NCBI RefSeq assembly: GCF_900446215.1
Contig: NZ_UAQZ01000002.1
Coordinates: 124,001 to 188,000 of the forward strand
From: Burkholderia cenocepacia
GTDB lineage: Bacteria > Pseudomonadota > Gammaproteobacteria > Burkholderiales > Burkholderiaceae
Direction of reading: 5' to 3'
Length of the DNA: 64,000 nt
Each line of letters begins with the position of its first letter. The stretch's first letter is position 1. This document shows, one piece after another, positions 18,572 through 30,106 of the stretch. A model generated the notes under the pieces. The model was not told the origin of the DNA, did not search any database, and was given only the letters and a program-made list of their open reading frames with translations. The position numbers and the translations under genes were made by a program.

Positions 18572-19470
18572 CGGCGGTTGCCAGGCGGGCCTTCAAACAG
18601 GCGGCGAAGCGTGTGCCCGAAGCGCCGGGGTGATTCAGGCGATGGCAGGCGTGGCATGCCTCGCCGCTGTCAACGGACCGGCACGGACCGGTCGTCGCGT
18701 TGAACCAGGACTCGTGCCGCCCGCACGAGATGGCGATTGATCGTCGGAATCAGCGAGACGGGAATCTCGTGAGGGCCGGCAGTTCGAAAATCGGCTACGT
18801 GCATGATATGAACCAACCCGACGTTGAACTGAACGAATGCTTCGATGTCCGGGTCGTCCCGGATCGCGCTGCCCGAGCGCAAGGAAAGTTCAGTCGACGA
18901 CATAGCGCTCGCGGATTTTTTGGATTGTGGCAAGTTTCGTCGAGCGGCTTCAAGGTCGCCTTGGGCAGGGAGCGACGACTGTCTCTGTATCCGGAATGGG
19001 CAGCGCAGTGGTTCCGCGCTACGCTCGTCGGCATTGATCGACGCAGATGCCAGACTGGTCTTTGCCGAATTCAATTGCACGCGACGCGGGGTTTCCCGGG
19101 AACAAGCCGTCGCGATCGACATTGCAGGCGACGAACAGAGTTGGCGCAAAGATCGACATCGTCACCATTGCGTGCAAACCTGAGTGTTGCAAGGGCAATA
19201 CCGGATAGCCGGCCAGACGCACGGGCGTGGCAGATTTCGACCGGCTTTGCCGAAATGGCGCATGATGGCGTGCGCGTCGCTAAAAGATCGTTGCGATGTG
19301 CTTTATCGCACCTGTGAATGAGCGTGGATAAAGTTGCACTCATTCTTCATCTTTTTTACAAAACATTTAACGACGCGCGTGCAACCCCGGGCGATGTCGG
19401 GCCGCAGCGAACATTTCCCGTCGCCTTTAAACCCGCATCTTTACCCGACCATCCACGACGAGGCGCGGCG
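18572..19470. other. Gene-poor 0.9-kb stretch
   Basis: I recognise no family here in any frame. Codon bias is weaker than in the neighbouring genes, and overlapping open frames exist on both strands, none with a convincing start site. The last 150 bp are AT-richer and probably hold the promoter of the cupin gene at 19471. One short minus-strand frame is listed separately as a weak candidate. Confidence 0.4.
18670..18903 (-). CDS. Weak candidate: small hypothetical protein
   Basis: A possible 77-residue protein (MSSTELSLRSGSAIRDDPD...). Codon usage over this piece resembles coding DNA (many C/G third bases) and the translation looks globular, but there is no strong ribosome-binding site, no family I recognise, and the same frame stays open upstream to 19149. 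It could be the remnant of a longer gene. Confidence 0.25.
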   Translation of the reverse strand: MSSTELSLRSGSAIRDDPDIEAFVQFNVGLVHIMHVADFRTAGPHEIPVSLIPTINRHLVRAARVLVQRDDRSVPVR

Positions 19471-19803
19471 ATGCTACTTCAAACCGGTAATTTATTCAGC
19501 GCCGAAGGGCGGCGCGGCGGCGACGAGCGAATCGACATGCTGGTCACGGGCCCGCACGTGAACGTCGAGCGAATCGTATCGATGGGGCATGCGAGCCCGG
19601 ACGGGTTTTGGTATGACGACTCGCGCGCCGAATGGGTCGTGCTGCTGTCCGGCGCGGCCGTGCTCGAATTCGAAGCGGATGCAACGCGGCTCGATATGCG
19701 CGCGGGAGATTACGTGCTGATCGAGCCGCATTGCCGTCATCGTGTCGCGTGGACGCATGACGAAATGCAAACCGTCTGGCTTGCGATCTATTACGAACGC
19801 TGA
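19471..19803 (+). CDS. Cupin-domain protein
   Basis: A 110-residue cupin. The metal-binding region reads GFWYDDSRAEWVVLLSGAAVLEFE and GDYVLIEPHCRHRVAWT, with His residues in the second motif and an acidic residue replacing the usual first HxH. This pattern matches the small cupins that Burkholderia often carry as stand-alone genes. I chose the ATG at 19471, preceded by GAGGCGCGG; a longer in-frame reading from 19318 has no conserved residues. Function unknown. Confidence 0.82.
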   Translation: MLLQTGNLFSAEGRRGGDERIDMLVTGPHVNVERIVSMGHASPDGFWYDDSRAEWVVLLSGAAVLEFEADATRLDMRAGDYVLIEPHCRHRVAWTHDEMQTVWLAIYYER

Positions 19804-19975
19804 AGAAAGGATTGGCGTGCGGCACGATCGGTCGATTGACCCGTGCGCGACACGCCGATCGTGCAAAACCTCGTCAACCGGAACGGCCTTGGAAACCCGC
19901 CGGTATCGATGCCCGACTCAATGCCCAAATCGCCGGACAGCGCGTTGAATCGCGCGCCGGATCATGCCGGCAATC

Positions 19976-20275
19976 TTATTCCTGGATCAGGAATCGATTG
20001 CGATTCTTCGCATCCTTGATCCATGCGGGCGCGCGACCGCGGCCCGACCAGGTCGCGCCGGTCTTCGGATCGCGATACTTTGCCTGCACGGGAGCGCCCG
20101 CTTGTTTGGCCGGCCGACCGCGGCGCGTACCGAAAATGTCTTTTTCGGTAATGCCGTATTCCGCGACTTTGGTGCGGATGTCGTCGACGATCGCCTGGAA
20201 TTCAGCGACGCGCGCTGCTTCGGCTTTCTCGGCCAAAGCGTCCATTTGAGCTTTCAGTTCCTTGTAAGTTGCCAT
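19976..20275 (-). CDS. H-NS family histone-like protein
   Basis: A 99-residue nucleoid protein. The N-terminal helix (ELKAQMDALAEKAEAARVAEFQ) is the oligomerisation coiled coil. The C-terminal DNA-binding motif is KYRDPKTGATWSGRGRAPAWI, the Burkholderia/Bordetella form of the H-NS core, preceded by an AT-hook-like RRGRPAK. Such proteins bind AT-rich DNA in the minor groove and silence acquired genes. A natural target within this window would be the AT-rich gap upstream of shvR, though nothing proves that. Confidence 0.95.
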   Translation of the reverse strand: MATYKELKAQMDALAEKAEAARVAEFQAIVDDIRTKVAEYGITEKDIFGTRRGRPAKQAGAPVQAKYRDPKTGATWSGRGRAPAWIKDAKNRNRFLIQE

Positions 20276-20503
20276 ATATCACTCTTCAGGTTGTGTCCAT
20301 ACATGATAGCGGTTTCAACCGGAAATGATAAAGAAAATTGCGCCGACTACGAATTCCATTGCCGATATGGCAATGCACGACTGCTTCGAACACCTGAGAA
20401 GTGGTTTGACTTGAATCGTTTGCGTCCGATCTTCTCCGGCGAGACACGCTGCGGAGACTCAATTATTCTTTATCTTTTTTCAGAGGGATTGGGGAATTCA
20501 CTG

Positions 20504-20992
20504 ATGAACAGGGATGACACGCTGAAACAAGTTGCAGCCGAATTCGGATTCGATCCGGACGAAACGATCAGGATCGGCGGAAAGTACACGCCCGTGCTGG
20601 TCGACGGAAGCACGGCCTACATTGCCGGCCAGGTGCCGCGTATCGGGGAAGTGGTGCATTTCGTCGGCGTCGTGGGCGAATCCGTTTCGCTGGACGATGG
20701 CCGCCGCGCGGCCGGCATCTCGGCGCTGCGCGCGCTGTCGCTGATCCGCAAGCATTGCGGCACGCTCGATGCGATCGCGACGGTGCCGCGCATGACCGTG
20801 TACGTGCGCAGCGCGCCCGGCTTCACGATGCAAAGCGAAGTGGCCGACGGCGCGTCCGACGTGTTGTACGCGGTGCTCGGCGACGCCGGCGTCCATACGC
20901 GTTCGTCGGTCGGCGTGCTGCAATTGCCGAAGGGTGCATCGGTCGAAGCGGATTTCATTTTCGGGCTGAACCGCGGCGGTGCCGCCGGTTGA
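20504..20992 (+). CDS. RidA/YjgF family protein
   Basis: A 162-residue RidA-superfamily protein. Family landmarks are YIAGQVPRIGEVVHFVGVVG, the central ISALRALSLIRKHCGTL, and MTVYVRSAPGF near residue 105. RidA members hydrolyse reactive enamines/imines made by PLP enzymes, but many paralogues, including this longer type, lack proven activity. The start ATG at 20504 follows TTGGGGA. It is convergent with the AraC-type gene. Confidence 0.88.
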   Translation: MNRDDTLKQVAAEFGFDPDETIRIGGKYTPVLVDGSTAYIAGQVPRIGEVVHFVGVVGESVSLDDGRRAAGISALRALSLIRKHCGTLDAIATVPRMTVYVRSAPGFTMQSEVADGASDVLYAVLGDAGVHTRSSVGVLQLPKGASVEADFIFGLNRGGAAG

Positions 20993-21033
20993 TTCGCCGT
21001 GGCTGGCCGACGGAACGCGCCGCCTGGCGTCGA

Positions 21034-22023
21034 TCAGCGCGCCGTGCGCGAACGGGCGGCTTCGGGCGTCATTCCGGTCCATTCACTGAATGCGCGGAAG
21101 AACGAATTCGGATCCTGGTAGCCGAGCAGGAAAGCGATCTGACTGTAGGGCAGATCCGAGCGATCGAGGTAATGCCACGCGAGCTTCTCGCGAACTTCCG
21201 CGAGCAGCGTTTTGAAGTTCGCGCCTTCATCGCCGAGCCGCCGCTGCAGCGTCCGCTTGCTGATCGCGAGCGTTCGGGCGACGCCGTCCGTGGTGGCGAG
21301 CCCGCCCGGGATCAATTCGAGCAGCGCCGCGCGCACGCGCTCGACGATGCCGGCTTCGGCCGACAACGCGTCGAGGCGGCGGCGCAGGTCGGGCTCGAAA
21401 ATCTGCCACATCGCATGGTTCGCGGTCACGAACGGACGCCGCGCATCCTGCAGCGCCATGCTGACGGAAGGCGCATCGCCGTACTGTGGCGTCACGCCGA
21501 AAAAGCGCGCATAGCCGGGGTGCGGGCGAACGTCGCGCGGCAGCGTGACGGCGCGCGCCGGCAACTCGGTGCGGGTCGCGAGCCGTGCCAGTTTCACGAA
21601 GAAGCCGAGTTCGGCCGCGACCAGCATGCCGGGCGGCGGCACCTCACGTTCCAGGAAGTCGACGGCGAGGGTGAGTGCGTCGGCCTCGTGCGATACACGC
21701 AACCGGATCGGGCCGATCAGCGGCTTGAACTGGCTGATCCGCCGGATCGCGATCTCCAGGTTGGGACTGCACAACGCGGCGAACAGCGGCGGATCGAAGG
21801 CTTCGACCGAGAGCAGATCGAGGATGCGCAGTGCGACGGCCGGCATGTTCGCCATGTCCTCCATCGCACGCCACATGCGGAAGTACTCACGGGTCGTCAG
21901 CCCGTTCTCCGGCCGCGTGAACAGATCGGCGGGCAATTGCGCGTGCCGCAGCAGTTCGTCGGCGCGCAGGCCGAGATCGACCATCACGACCTGCCAGCCC
22001 GGCGAAATCGCGAAGCGGTTCAT
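21034..22023 (-). CDS. AraC family transcriptional regulator
   Basis: A 329-residue regulator. The N-terminal part is the arabinose-binding-like domain of the OruR/ArgR-type AraC proteins (MNRFAISPGWQVVMVDLG...). The C-terminal double helix-turn-helix shows GVARTLAISKRTLQRRLGDEG and IAFLLGYQDPNSFFRAFSEWTG, an intact AraC signature. The ATG at 22023 overlaps the stop of the preceding SDR gene (ATGA), so the two are translationally coupled. It is therefore likely to respond to the product or substrate of that reductase. Confidence 0.92.
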   Translation of the reverse strand: MNRFAISPGWQVVMVDLGLRADELLRHAQLPADLFTRPENGLTTREYFRMWRAMEDMANMPAVALRILDLLSVEAFDPPLFAALCSPNLEIAIRRISQFKPLIGPIRLRVSHEADALTLAVDFLEREVPPPGMLVAAELGFFVKLARLATRTELPARAVTLPRDVRPHPGYARFFGVTPQYGDAPSVSMALQDARRPFVTANHAMWQIFEPDLRRRLDALSAEAGIVERVRAALLELIPGGLATTDGVARTLAISKRTLQRRLGDEGANFKTLLAEVREKLAWHYLDRSDLPYSQIAFLLGYQDPNSFFRAFSEWTGMTPEAARSRTAR

Positions 22024-23078
22024 CGCCGCAATTGCCCGGTTTCGACGAGTTGCTGAAAGAAATCGTTCATCGACTCGGCGAGCGGGCGATAGCGGATCCC
22101 CAGTTCGTTGCGGCTGCGGCTGTTGTCGGCGCGCCAGGGCAGCCCGATGTTGCGGGCGACCACGCGGCGCGTCACGCTCTTGTTCGCGAGCGGGCCGACC
22201 AACCACACCAGCCATTTGGGCAGGATGCGCCGCGGAATCGGGTAGTCGGCGCCATACCGATCCAGCAGCGTGGCGGCCATCGCCGGCAGGCTCGTGTCGT
22301 GCGCCGACACGATGTAGCGGCCGTTGGCGTTCGGCAGGAACGCCGCACGCAGATGCGCGTCGGCCACGTCGCGGACATCCACGGCGCCCAGGCCGAGATC
22401 CGGCACGCCGGCCTTCATCGTGCCGTTGCCCATCTGCCGCACGATCTCGAAGCTTTCCGATGTCGCATACGGGTTGATGCCGGACCCGATCACGAGCGAC
22501 GGGTTGACGGTCACGAGATCCCAGCGTTGCTGCTGGCGGGCGATCTTCCACGCTTCGCGCTCGGCAACCGTCTTCGAATACGAATAGGGCTGATGGGTCA
22601 GCGACGAACTGGTGTTCCAGATCGCTTCGGTGAACACACCACCGGGTGTTGCGGCGAGATCGGCGTTGTCGCCGTAGATCGCGGCGCAACTGCTGGTCAG
22701 CACGACGCGCCGCACCGACGGCGTGCGGTTGGCCGTCTCGAGCACGTTGCGCGTGCCCAGCAGCGCCGGATCGACCAGCTCCTTCTGCGGATCGGTGACC
22801 GTGACGGTGAACGGCGACGCGGTATGGAACACGGTCCCGCAACCGGCCATTGCGTCGGCATATGACCCGGGTTCGAGCAGGTCGGCGCGGAAATAGCGGA
22901 TCGTGCCGGGCTTGCCGGCCGCGATGCGCTGCAGATGCTCGAGCTTGTCGGGGCTGTCGGGGTCGCGCACGGCCGCGTGGACCGTCAGGCCGGCCTCGAG
23001 CAGCCGCTGCACGAGCCAGCCCGCGACGTAGCCGGTTGCGCCCGTCACCATGACGGGCAGGTCGGTATCGATATTCAT
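22020..23078 (-). CDS. NAD(P)-dependent epimerase/dihydroflavonol-reductase-like protein
   Basis: A 352-residue extended SDR. The N-terminal nucleotide motif is VTGATGYVAGWLV. The catalytic Tyr-Lys pair is YSYSKTVAE, and LTSSCAAIYG precedes it. This matches the dihydroflavonol 4-reductase/cinnamoyl-CoA reductase-like group found in many bacteria. I chose the ATG at 23078 (MNIDTDLPVMVTG), although an ATG 11 codons upstream is possible. It is the first gene of a pair with the AraC regulator. Substrate unknown. Confidence 0.88.
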   Translation of the reverse strand: MNIDTDLPVMVTGATGYVAGWLVQRLLEAGLTVHAAVRDPDSPDKLEHLQRIAAGKPGTIRYFRADLLEPGSYADAMAGCGTVFHTASPFTVTVTDPQKELVDPALLGTRNVLETANRTPSVRRVVLTSSCAAIYGDNADLAATPGGVFTEAIWNTSSSLTHQPYSYSKTVAEREAWKIARQQQRWDLVTVNPSLVIGSGINPYATSESFEIVRQMGNGTMKAGVPDLGLGAVDVRDVADAHLRAAFLPNANGRYIVSAHDTSLPAMAATLLDRYGADYPIPRRILPKWLVWLVGPLANKSVTRRVVARNIGLPWRADNSRSRNELGIRYRPLAESMNDFFQQLVETGQLRR

Positions 23079-23817
23079 GGACGGGATTCCGTTGCAGAGA
23101 TGATGCGCCATGATGCCGCCTTTTGCGCGCCACTTCACTCGCAAAGCGCGCCAATCGACATGCAGGGCGCGACAGCATCGCGACGTACGCAGGCTCATGC
23201 GAGCGCCATTCACGCGATCGGATCGACGGCGTCATGCGCATCGGACCGTCTCTGTACGACGCGCTCGCGAGCGACGGCGGGAAATTCCGCGGCGCGCTGT
23301 TTCGCGCCAATGCTCGGCCTTCCTATCGAGTGGATGACGACTGGAACGATGCCGCGCTGGAACATCACGAACCTGGTGGTGCATCCGGGCCCCCGGACGG
23401 GCGGGAAAGGCTGGAGCCGCGGGACTGACGTGTGACGTGCGCGGCATCGCGTGCGACGAAAAGGCACGTCGTTCTCGGCGGTCGATTCGTCAGATGTGAA
23501 AGCGCGCGATTCGTCGTGCGGTAGCGTCCCGCTCCTGTCTTCATCTCCGTCATTTCCGGAAGCCGCGACCTGACCGATATCAACCGGCATCCCCACTTTT
23601 GGGGATGCCGGCGCCGCGCGGTACGCCTACGATGATCAACAAGGCACCGGGGACCGGATATCACCAGAACAATCGAGCAGGCCTGTCGTTCCGTGTCGAT
23701 CGCCACAGTCGTCGCGTAAGCTGATGTGCAACGTAGGCGGTGCGTCGTTGGCGCCGCGAACGACGGCGCGTTGATGACGGAAGGCCTGATGTCGTATTTC
23801 GGGGAATTTCGATCAAT
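23079..23817. other. 739-bp intergenic region with a strong hairpin
   Basis: No recognisable gene. Short open frames on both strands show no family resemblance. The region holds an 11-bp perfect inverted repeat at 23584-23611 and should include the promoters of the SDR-AraC pair and of the small gene at 23818. Confidence 0.5.
23584..23611. repeat. 11-bp perfect inverted repeat (hairpin)
   Basis: CCGGCATCCCC, a 6-base loop ACTTTT, then GGGGATGCCGG. The stem is perfect and very stable. No T-run follows on either strand, so it is not a standard intrinsic terminator. It could be a protein-binding site or a structured RNA element. Confidence 0.6.
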
Positions 23818-24069
23818 ATGCTCGCACGAGACTATGTGGAACGAGAGCTCTCGCATATCCAGCGCATGGTGGCGCTGCTGGACAGCGAGACGGACGTCGA
23901 CGACGTGTCGATGTCGGGCGCGGGACGCGTCAGGCATCCGAGTTACTGGCGCGGGCGCATCGAGGAACTGCTGTCGACGCCCGACGTGCCGCGTCACGTC
24001 CGAAAGCTGAGCGAAGCGGTGCTCGCGAAGATCGACGAGATGGAAGCGCGATTCGCGACGATGAAGTAA
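23818..24069 (+). CDS. Conserved small hypothetical protein
   Basis: An 83-residue, mostly helical, charged protein (MLARDYVERELSHIQRMVALL...), preceded by GGGGAATT. No membrane segment and no family I can name, though the style (two amphipathic helices around RHPSYWRGRIEELL) is familiar from short Burkholderia proteins of unknown function. It stands alone between long non-coding stretches. Confidence 0.68.
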   Translation: MLARDYVERELSHIQRMVALLDSETDVDDVSMSGAGRVRHPSYWRGRIEELLSTPDVPRHVRKLSEAVLAKIDEMEARFATMK

Positions 24070-24154
24070 GTGCATCGTCGGGAGCCGGCGCCGAACCGCG
24101 TGCCATCGCATCACGATCGGCCTCGAACGCCGCCACTTGCGACAACCTTTCGTT

Positions 24155-24181
24155 CCGCGCCACCCGCGCCACCCGCGCCAC
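24155..24181. repeat. Three tandem 9-bp copies of CCGCGCCAC
   Basis: Three exact copies of CCGCGCCAC lie head to tail in the 310-bp non-coding gap before the LuxR-type gene. Low-copy GC-rich tandem repeats like this often vary between strains by slippage. No gene is seen in the rest of the gap, which should contain the promoter of the gene at 24380. Confidence 0.7.
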
Positions 24182-24379
24182 TCGCGCAGGCCGCCATCCG
24201 CCGTCTGCGTCAACGCCGATTCCACGGCCGCCGTGTCAAAAACGACCATTACGTCAGACGAGAAACGGTAACAAACGTGGTATTTCGATCAAACCCGCAT
24301 CGGCAATTTGAACAATGAGGCCGATTGAGTAAGATGCCCGAACGACGTTCGACGAAAACGCACGGCGCGGGGTGGCCAG

Positions 24380-25471
24380 ATGCAGATGAACGGGTTGATT
24401 CCATCGGCATGGATCGATGACATCTACGCCGCGGCACTGGGCGATCAACGATGGGAAGCGGTGCTGGACGGGCTGCGCTTGTCGGTCGGCGCACGCATGG
24501 CCACATTGCTGTCGTTCGACGATGCGGCGAGGCTGCCGGCGATCGAACAGGCGGCCGGCGACGATCCGTCGTGGGTCGCCGCGTGCCACCACAGCTACAA
24601 CACCGAGTTCTACCTGTACGACCCGGTCGTGCCGGTTGCCGCCGACTGGCCGGCGGGGCGCTGGTTCGAGGACGTCAAGCACCTGTCGGTGCGCGAGCGC
24701 ACACATGGCGTGTTCTACCGGGAATTCCTGCAGCCGTTCGGGCTCGGCAGCATCTCGGGCCTGTACATTCATCGCGGCGAAGGCGCCGGCGCGTTCCTGA
24801 GCGTACAGGGCGGCCCGGAAGCGCAAGGGCTGTCCGACGCGCAGCGCCGCACCATCGAAATCATGGGCGCTCACATCAGCCGCGCGCTGCGCATCCACGC
24901 ACGCATCGGCGAGCTCGAAGCGCGCGTGGCCGCCGCGGAGTCGGCGCTCGATGCGGTGCCGGTGCCGGTATTCCTGCTCGGCGCGCAGCGCGAGCTGCGC
25001 TATATGAATCGCGCCGCCCAGCAGCTGATCGCCGCTGAACCGGCGCTGCGGATCGTGAACGGACGGTTCGCGCCGGAAGGCTGCGTCGACGATGCGCAAT
25101 GGCGGCACGCGTTCGCGCGCGGCGGGCTGTTGCTGCGGCGTACCACTGGCGAACCGCTGCCGCTCGCGCTGATTCCCGTTCCCGAACAGTCGCGCCTCGC
25201 GCGCGAACGGCCCGGCGTCGCGGCGCTGATGACGGCCGCCGACCTGCGCTCGCCGGTGGCGCGCGCGCAGCGCTTGCGGGTGTTCTACGGGCTGTCGTCG
25301 GCCGAAGCCGATCTCGCCGTGCTGCTGTGCTGCGACGGGCATTCGCCGCAGGAATGCGCGGCGCTGCGCGGCGTGTCGATCGGCACGGTCCGCGCGCAGA
25401 TCAAATCGATCTACACAAAGACGGACGTCGCGCGCGCCGCGCAACTGACGTCGCTCGTCATGCAGACCTGA
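24380..25471 (+). CDS. LuxR-type helix-turn-helix transcriptional regulator
   Basis: A 363-residue regulator. The C-terminal 60 residues form a LuxR-type helix-turn-helix (FYGLSSAEADLAVLLCCDGHSPQECAALRGVSIGTVRAQIKSIY). The N-terminal 200 residues carry no autoinducer-binding domain; a PAS-like segment around residues 190-260 (VPVFLLGAQRELRYMNRAAQQL) probably senses a small molecule. It is therefore not a quorum-sensing receptor of the CepR kind. No partner gene is evident nearby. Confidence 0.88.
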   Translation: MQMNGLIPSAWIDDIYAAALGDQRWEAVLDGLRLSVGARMATLLSFDDAARLPAIEQAAGDDPSWVAACHHSYNTEFYLYDPVVPVAADWPAGRWFEDVKHLSVRERTHGVFYREFLQPFGLGSISGLYIHRGEGAGAFLSVQGGPEAQGLSDAQRRTIEIMGAHISRALRIHARIGELEARVAAAESALDAVPVPVFLLGAQRELRYMNRAAQQLIAAEPALRIVNGRFAPEGCVDDAQWRHAFARGGLLLRRTTGEPLPLALIPVPEQSRLARERPGVAALMTAADLRSPVARAQRLRVFYGLSSAEADLAVLLCCDGHSPQECAALRGVSIGTVRAQIKSIYTKTDVARAAQLTSLVMQT

Positions 25472-25506
25472 ACGATCGATGCACGCGCGCGCGGCGGCGT
25501 TTTGAC

Positions 25507-25701
25507 CTATCCGCCGCCGATTCCCTGCAGTATCTTGCCGGTCCCGCCGCAGACGGTGCATGGCTGACCCTCCACCCGGCCGGTGCCGCGGCAGACGCGG
25601 CACGTGTCCTCGCCGATGCCCGGCGCGTCGGCCGGGCCTTCGTCGCCGGCGTTCGGCGAGGCAGCCGGGTCGGGGGTCGCTGATGGCTTCGTGGTCGACA
25701 T
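25507..25701 (-). CDS. Small DnaJ-type zinc-finger protein
   Basis: A 64-residue protein with two CxxCxGxG motifs, CRVCRGTG and CTVCGGTG, the DnaJ cysteine-rich repeat that holds one zinc ion. The first 35 residues are Pro/Ala/Asp-rich and probably disordered. The ATG at 25701 follows AAAGGAG. Such minimal zinc proteins are common in Burkholderia, with no proven role; redox sensing or chaperoning are possibilities. It lies 91 bp downstream of the polygalacturonase gene start region on the opposite side of that gene's terminus. Confidence 0.8.
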   Translation of the reverse strand: MSTTKPSATPDPAASPNAGDEGPADAPGIGEDTCRVCRGTGRVEGQPCTVCGGTGKILQGIGGG

Positions 25702-25791
25702 CACAGGCTCCTTTCGCGTTGCGTGATGTCACGGCGAGCATCGCGCGTGCCCACGAGCCGGCACGCGCGACGGCGACGGCAGGGCCGCGCG

Positions 25792-27969
25792 TTACAGCGC
25801 CGGCGCCCACGTCGACCCGAACGGGTTCGACTGGTCGATGCCCGGGAAGTCGACGAACGCCTTGCTGCAGTCGAGCACGCTGGCCGGATCGATCGCATGG
25901 ACCGCGCTGCCGTTGACGACCACCCGGTTCGCGGTCGACGGGAACACCGGCAGGTTCACGTTGCGCAGCGTGAGGTTCGCGTCGGACGCGATCGTCGCGA
26001 TGCCGTCGGGCGTATCGGCCACCACGTCGGTCAGCGACATCACGAGCGGGAACGCCGGCTCGCCGTAGCCGCCGGTGTTCGCCTCGAAGCCCTGCAGCTT
26101 CACGCCGGCCGCGCCCTCGATCACGACGTTCGCGAGCGAGATGTCGTGGAAGTTCGGATACAGCGGGCCGCTCGCGGGCACGGCCTTGGTGCTGTAGTAC
26201 GGCGTGAACAGCAGCGCGTTCTTCGCATCGCGGATGCAGATATTCGCGTAGTGGATGTTGCTCACTTCGCCGCCGCGCGCATAGTCGGACTTGATGCGCA
26301 GTCCTTCTTCCGAATCGCGGAACGCGTTGTCGTACACCTGAACGTTGGTCACGCCGCCGTTGGTCTCGCTGCCGATCGAGATGCCGTGCCCCCAGTAGAT
26401 GTGGTTGTGCGCGATCACGACGCCCCATTTGCGATCGGCGCGCACGTCGCGATTGCCGTCGATGCCGAACAGCCCCGAGCCGGCGGGCGCCGGATTGTTG
26501 CTGCCCTTGAGCGCGATGTCGTCGTCGCCGGTGCTCACGTAGTTGTACGCGAACACGAAGTTCTTCAGGTAGCCGTCGAACGAGATCGCGGCGGCGGACG
26601 TCGTCGTGCTGCCGGTCGACAGCGCCACCGACGTCGGCTTCGACGCGGAGCCCGGGTCGAACGCGTCGGTGTTCTTCACGTTGTCCGCGTTGAACGTCTG
26701 CCCGTTGTACAGCGGGTTGCCGTTGCCGGCCGGGTTCGCGAACGCGGCGAGCGTCGGCGTCTGCACCTTCACGTTCCAGATCGTCAGCCCGTCGACGCCG
26801 CTCGGCACCACGTGGAAATTCGGGCTGTTGTTCAGCGTGATGCGGTACAGCGTGAGGTTCTTCGCGTAGTTGAACACCATCAGCCGGAAATTCGACTGCG
26901 AGCCGAAGCCGGTCGTGCCGTTCTGCACCATGTTGCCGAGATACGCGAGATCCCACCACGTCATGTTGCGCACCGTCGATTTCGAATCGACGACCGTGCC
27001 GCCGTCGTCGCATGCGGTGCCGTCGGGCGCCACGGTGCCGCTCTTGTACGCCGCGTAGGTGTTCGAGCAGGTCAGGTCGACCTTCATCAGCGGGTATTTC
27101 GCATCGGACGTCACGAGCTCCGCGTAGCCGCGCCCGTCAATCCGGCCGTCGCCGACCACGGCCGCGTTGACGAGGTTGGTGCCGGTGATCAGCGCGGCGC
27201 AGTTCGACGAGCTGCCGGCTTTCGTCGCGCTGACGGCCGTGTTGCCGCAGTACGGGCCGGCGGCGTTCGGCGAATACGCCTTCACGTCGCGCGACGCATA
27301 CAGCGTGGCGCCCTTGTCGATCCACAGCGTGACGCCGGACGGCAGCGTCAGCGGCCCGCTGATGAAGCCGTTGCCGGGCCCCGCGCGATTGACGACGAGC
27401 CGCACCGCGAACTTGCTCGCGCGGTACTTCGGCTTCGCGAGTTCCTCGCCGGACGCGCCGGCGAGGTTCGCGTTCGGCGCGGCGGCCGTCTTCTGCGCGG
27501 CGGTGGCCGCGGCGTCCGCCGCCGCGATCGTCGCGCCCACTTCGGCGTCGACCGCCGCGCCGCAGGCGTCGAGCGCGGCCTGGATGCGCGCCTGGTCGGG
27601 GTTGGCCGTCGCGGTCGACACGGCCTTGCCGACGCCGGCCGTCGACGGATCGGCCTCCGGCGGCAGCGAGCCGTCGGGGCGGCTCACGAGCGTATTGGCG
27701 GCTTCGAGCGTGCTGCACACCTGCGTGTCGGCGGGCAACGCCGGTTCGGGTGGCAGGTTCGGGTCGACGGTCGTCGTGCCGACCTGGAACACGCTGGTCG
27801 CGGGCGGTGCGGTCGACGCCGCGCCGCCGCCGGTACTCGCGTCGCCGCCGCCGCACGCGGTGAGCGCGGCGGCGGTGGCGAGCAGCGCGGCGAGCAGGCC
27901 GAGCGCACGCGGGCGTCGGCTGGGCGGGGAATCCGGCCGGGAATGTGGCCGGGCAACGGAAAGTGTCAT
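25792..27969 (-). CDS. GH28 polygalacturonase, predicted lipoprotein
   Basis: Hydrolyses the alpha-1,4 bonds of pectin homogalacturonan. At 725 residues it is much longer than the 400-450 usual for GH28, because an Ala-rich extension of about 170 residues precedes the parallel beta-helix. Catalytic motifs are intact: NTDAFDPG, GDDDIALKGSN, HGISIGSETNGG and RIKSD. The N-terminus is a signal peptide ending in a lipobox, LTACGGG (Cys39), so the enzyme is probably anchored to the outer membrane. AGGAGA precedes the ATG at 27969. It sits back to back with a TRAP importer. Confidence 0.93.
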   Translation of the reverse strand: MTLSVARPHSRPDSPPSRRPRALGLLAALLATAAALTACGGGDASTGGGAASTAPPATSVFQVGTTTVDPNLPPEPALPADTQVCSTLEAANTLVSRPDGSLPPEADPSTAGVGKAVSTATANPDQARIQAALDACGAAVDAEVGATIAAADAAATAAQKTAAAPNANLAGASGEELAKPKYRASKFAVRLVVNRAGPGNGFISGPLTLPSGVTLWIDKGATLYASRDVKAYSPNAAGPYCGNTAVSATKAGSSSNCAALITGTNLVNAAVVGDGRIDGRGYAELVTSDAKYPLMKVDLTCSNTYAAYKSGTVAPDGTACDDGGTVVDSKSTVRNMTWWDLAYLGNMVQNGTTGFGSQSNFRLMVFNYAKNLTLYRITLNNSPNFHVVPSGVDGLTIWNVKVQTPTLAAFANPAGNGNPLYNGQTFNADNVKNTDAFDPGSASKPTSVALSTGSTTTSAAAISFDGYLKNFVFAYNYVSTGDDDIALKGSNNPAPAGSGLFGIDGNRDVRADRKWGVVIAHNHIYWGHGISIGSETNGGVTNVQVYDNAFRDSEEGLRIKSDYARGGEVSNIHYANICIRDAKNALLFTPYYSTKAVPASGPLYPNFHDISLANVVIEGAAGVKLQGFEANTGGYGEPAFPLVMSLTDVVADTPDGIATIASDANLTLRNVNLPVFPSTANRVVVNGSAVHAIDPASVLDCSKAFVDFPGIDQSNPFGSTWAPAL

Positions 27970-30102
<2,133 letters not shown>

Positions 30103-30106
30103 CGCC

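Noticed and set aside
18700..19317. A 205-codon plus-strand gene in the gene-poor stretch
   Set aside because: Composition is shadow-like, no ribosome-binding site, no recognisable family.
24254..27013. A 919-codon open frame opposite the LuxR-type gene and through the polygalacturonase
   Set aside because: A shadow of the two real genes; no motif and no start site.
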